In this document: in pieces, positions 13,312 to 13,550 of the stretch | Layout: every line of letters begins with the position of its first letter | Numbering within the stretch: the first letter of the stretch is position 1 | From: Mycoplasmatota bacterium | GTDB taxonomy: Bacteria > Bacillota_I > Bacilli_A > Izemoplasmatales > Izemoplasmataceae | NCBI GenBank assembly: GCA_022712785.1 | Contig: JAFLJX010000256.1 | Span: forward strand, 1 to 13,550 | Direction: 5' to 3' | DNA length: 13,550 bases | Translations under genes and position numbers: made by a program | Notes under the pieces: generated by a model | What the model was told of the DNA's origin: nothing | The model's input: the letters and a program-made list of their open reading frames with translations, nothing else | Database searches by the model: none

Positions 13312-13459
13312 ATCATATATAAAGTGTAGTAGTTAAACAAACAGGTAAAATTTTCTATTTACAGATAAGTATGAATGTACTTGTTAATTAAAAAACTATT
13401 AATAAAAAGATTAATACTACTACTTATATGTAAGCGTCAAATAATGAGACGGAAATAAA
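13312..13459. other. AT-rich stretch without a recognisable gene
   Basis: No frame here has both a start with a ribosome-binding site and useful length. On the minus strand TTGTTT (13340-13335), 17 bp and TATGAT (13317-13312) form a weak promoter that would read into the hairpin pair at 13245-13302. A second weak candidate is TTGACG followed after 18 bp by TATTAA (about 13438-13409). Nothing else is supported. Confidence 0.3.
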
Positions 13460-13499
13460 AAGGAGCGACAACTACACTTTTTAGTAGTTATTGCTCCTT
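13456..13499 (-). terminator. Strong leftward terminator near the right edge
   Basis: Outer arms AAGGAGC (13460-13466) and GCTCCTT (13493-13499) plus inner arms AACTAC (13470-13475) and GTAGTT (13484-13489) make a long stem with one mismatch and a wobble between them. Read leftward, it ends in TTTTTATTT. It terminates transcription entering from the right of the window. Confidence 0.8.
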
Positions 13500-13550
13500 G
13501 TTCATATTAAAGTCCTTAATGATATTTTTACTGTAGGGTAAAATATCATT
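13488..13550 (-). CDS. Possible C-terminal end of a gene entering from the right
   Basis: From the window edge a minus-strand frame reads 20 codons (ending KDFNMNKEQ) to a TAA at 13488-13490. The stop lies inside the hairpin of the strong terminator, the same arrangement as at the end of the radical SAM gene. That placement supports a true gene end, but 20 codons are too few to identify a family. Another frame is open for 15 codons to a TGA, so the assignment is tentative. Confidence 0.35.
   Translation of the reverse strand, partial: NDILPYSKNIIKDFNMNKEQ
13518..13550. repeat. 11-bp inverted repeat at the window edge
   Basis: AATGATATTTT (13518-13528) and AAAATATCATT (13540-13550) are perfect complements around 11 bases. 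It may be cut by the window edge. It overlaps the possible gene end, so it may be chance in AT-rich coding DNA. Confidence 0.4.

Overview
This is an AT-rich window (roughly 30% GC by eye) from a monoderm, low-GC bacterium in the broad Firmicutes/Tenericutes group. Shine-Dalgarno sequences are strong (AGGAGG-type) and intergenic gaps are short. Tryptophan is encoded by TGG and one gene ends in TGA, so the standard bacterial code is in use rather than the mycoplasma code. An Izemoplasma/Acholeplasma-like or related lineage would fit, but that is an inference. Eleven substantial genes are present. All are on the minus strand except one radical SAM gene.

Left part (1-1560): a leftward operon read from a consensus promoter at about 1489-1517. 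It encodes a SHOCT-like/YvlB-tail protein, a DUF2089-type zinc-ribbon/HTH regulator, a 39-codon mini-ORF that looks like a deleted relic, and a second SHOCT-like protein. It ends at one or two intrinsic terminators. Two perfect 13-bp direct repeats, 21 bp apart, lie just downstream of the predicted start of transcription and are good operator candidates.

Middle (1561-7290): leftward uvrB, an M48 (Ste24-like) membrane metalloprotease and a two-TM protein with a TPR-like domain are packed as one likely operon. It diverges from a rightward B12-binding/radical SAM (DUF4080-type) gene. The divergent promoter region is nearly mirror-symmetric, with a palindromic direct repeat in the middle. The radical SAM gene ends inside a bidirectional terminator that it shares with the convergent tetR gene.

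Right part (7290-13200): two regulator-target operons, both leftward. The first is a PadR repressor translationally coupled to a DUF1700/DUF4097 membrane protein with an Ser-Asn-Gly-repeat beta-solenoid. The second is a large RND-family exporter coupled to its TetR repressor. Between them lies a GC-rich 30-bp palindrome that can serve both as TetR operator (DNA) and as intrinsic terminator of the upstream operon (RNA). The likely theme is sensing and response to envelope stress or toxic compounds.

Far right (13200-13550): no confident gene. The stretch holds opposed terminator hairpins flanking a C-rich linker (a small-RNA candidate), a strong leftward terminator, and what may be the last 20 codons of a gene entering from the right edge.

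No rRNA, tRNA, CRISPR array or complete insertion sequence was seen.
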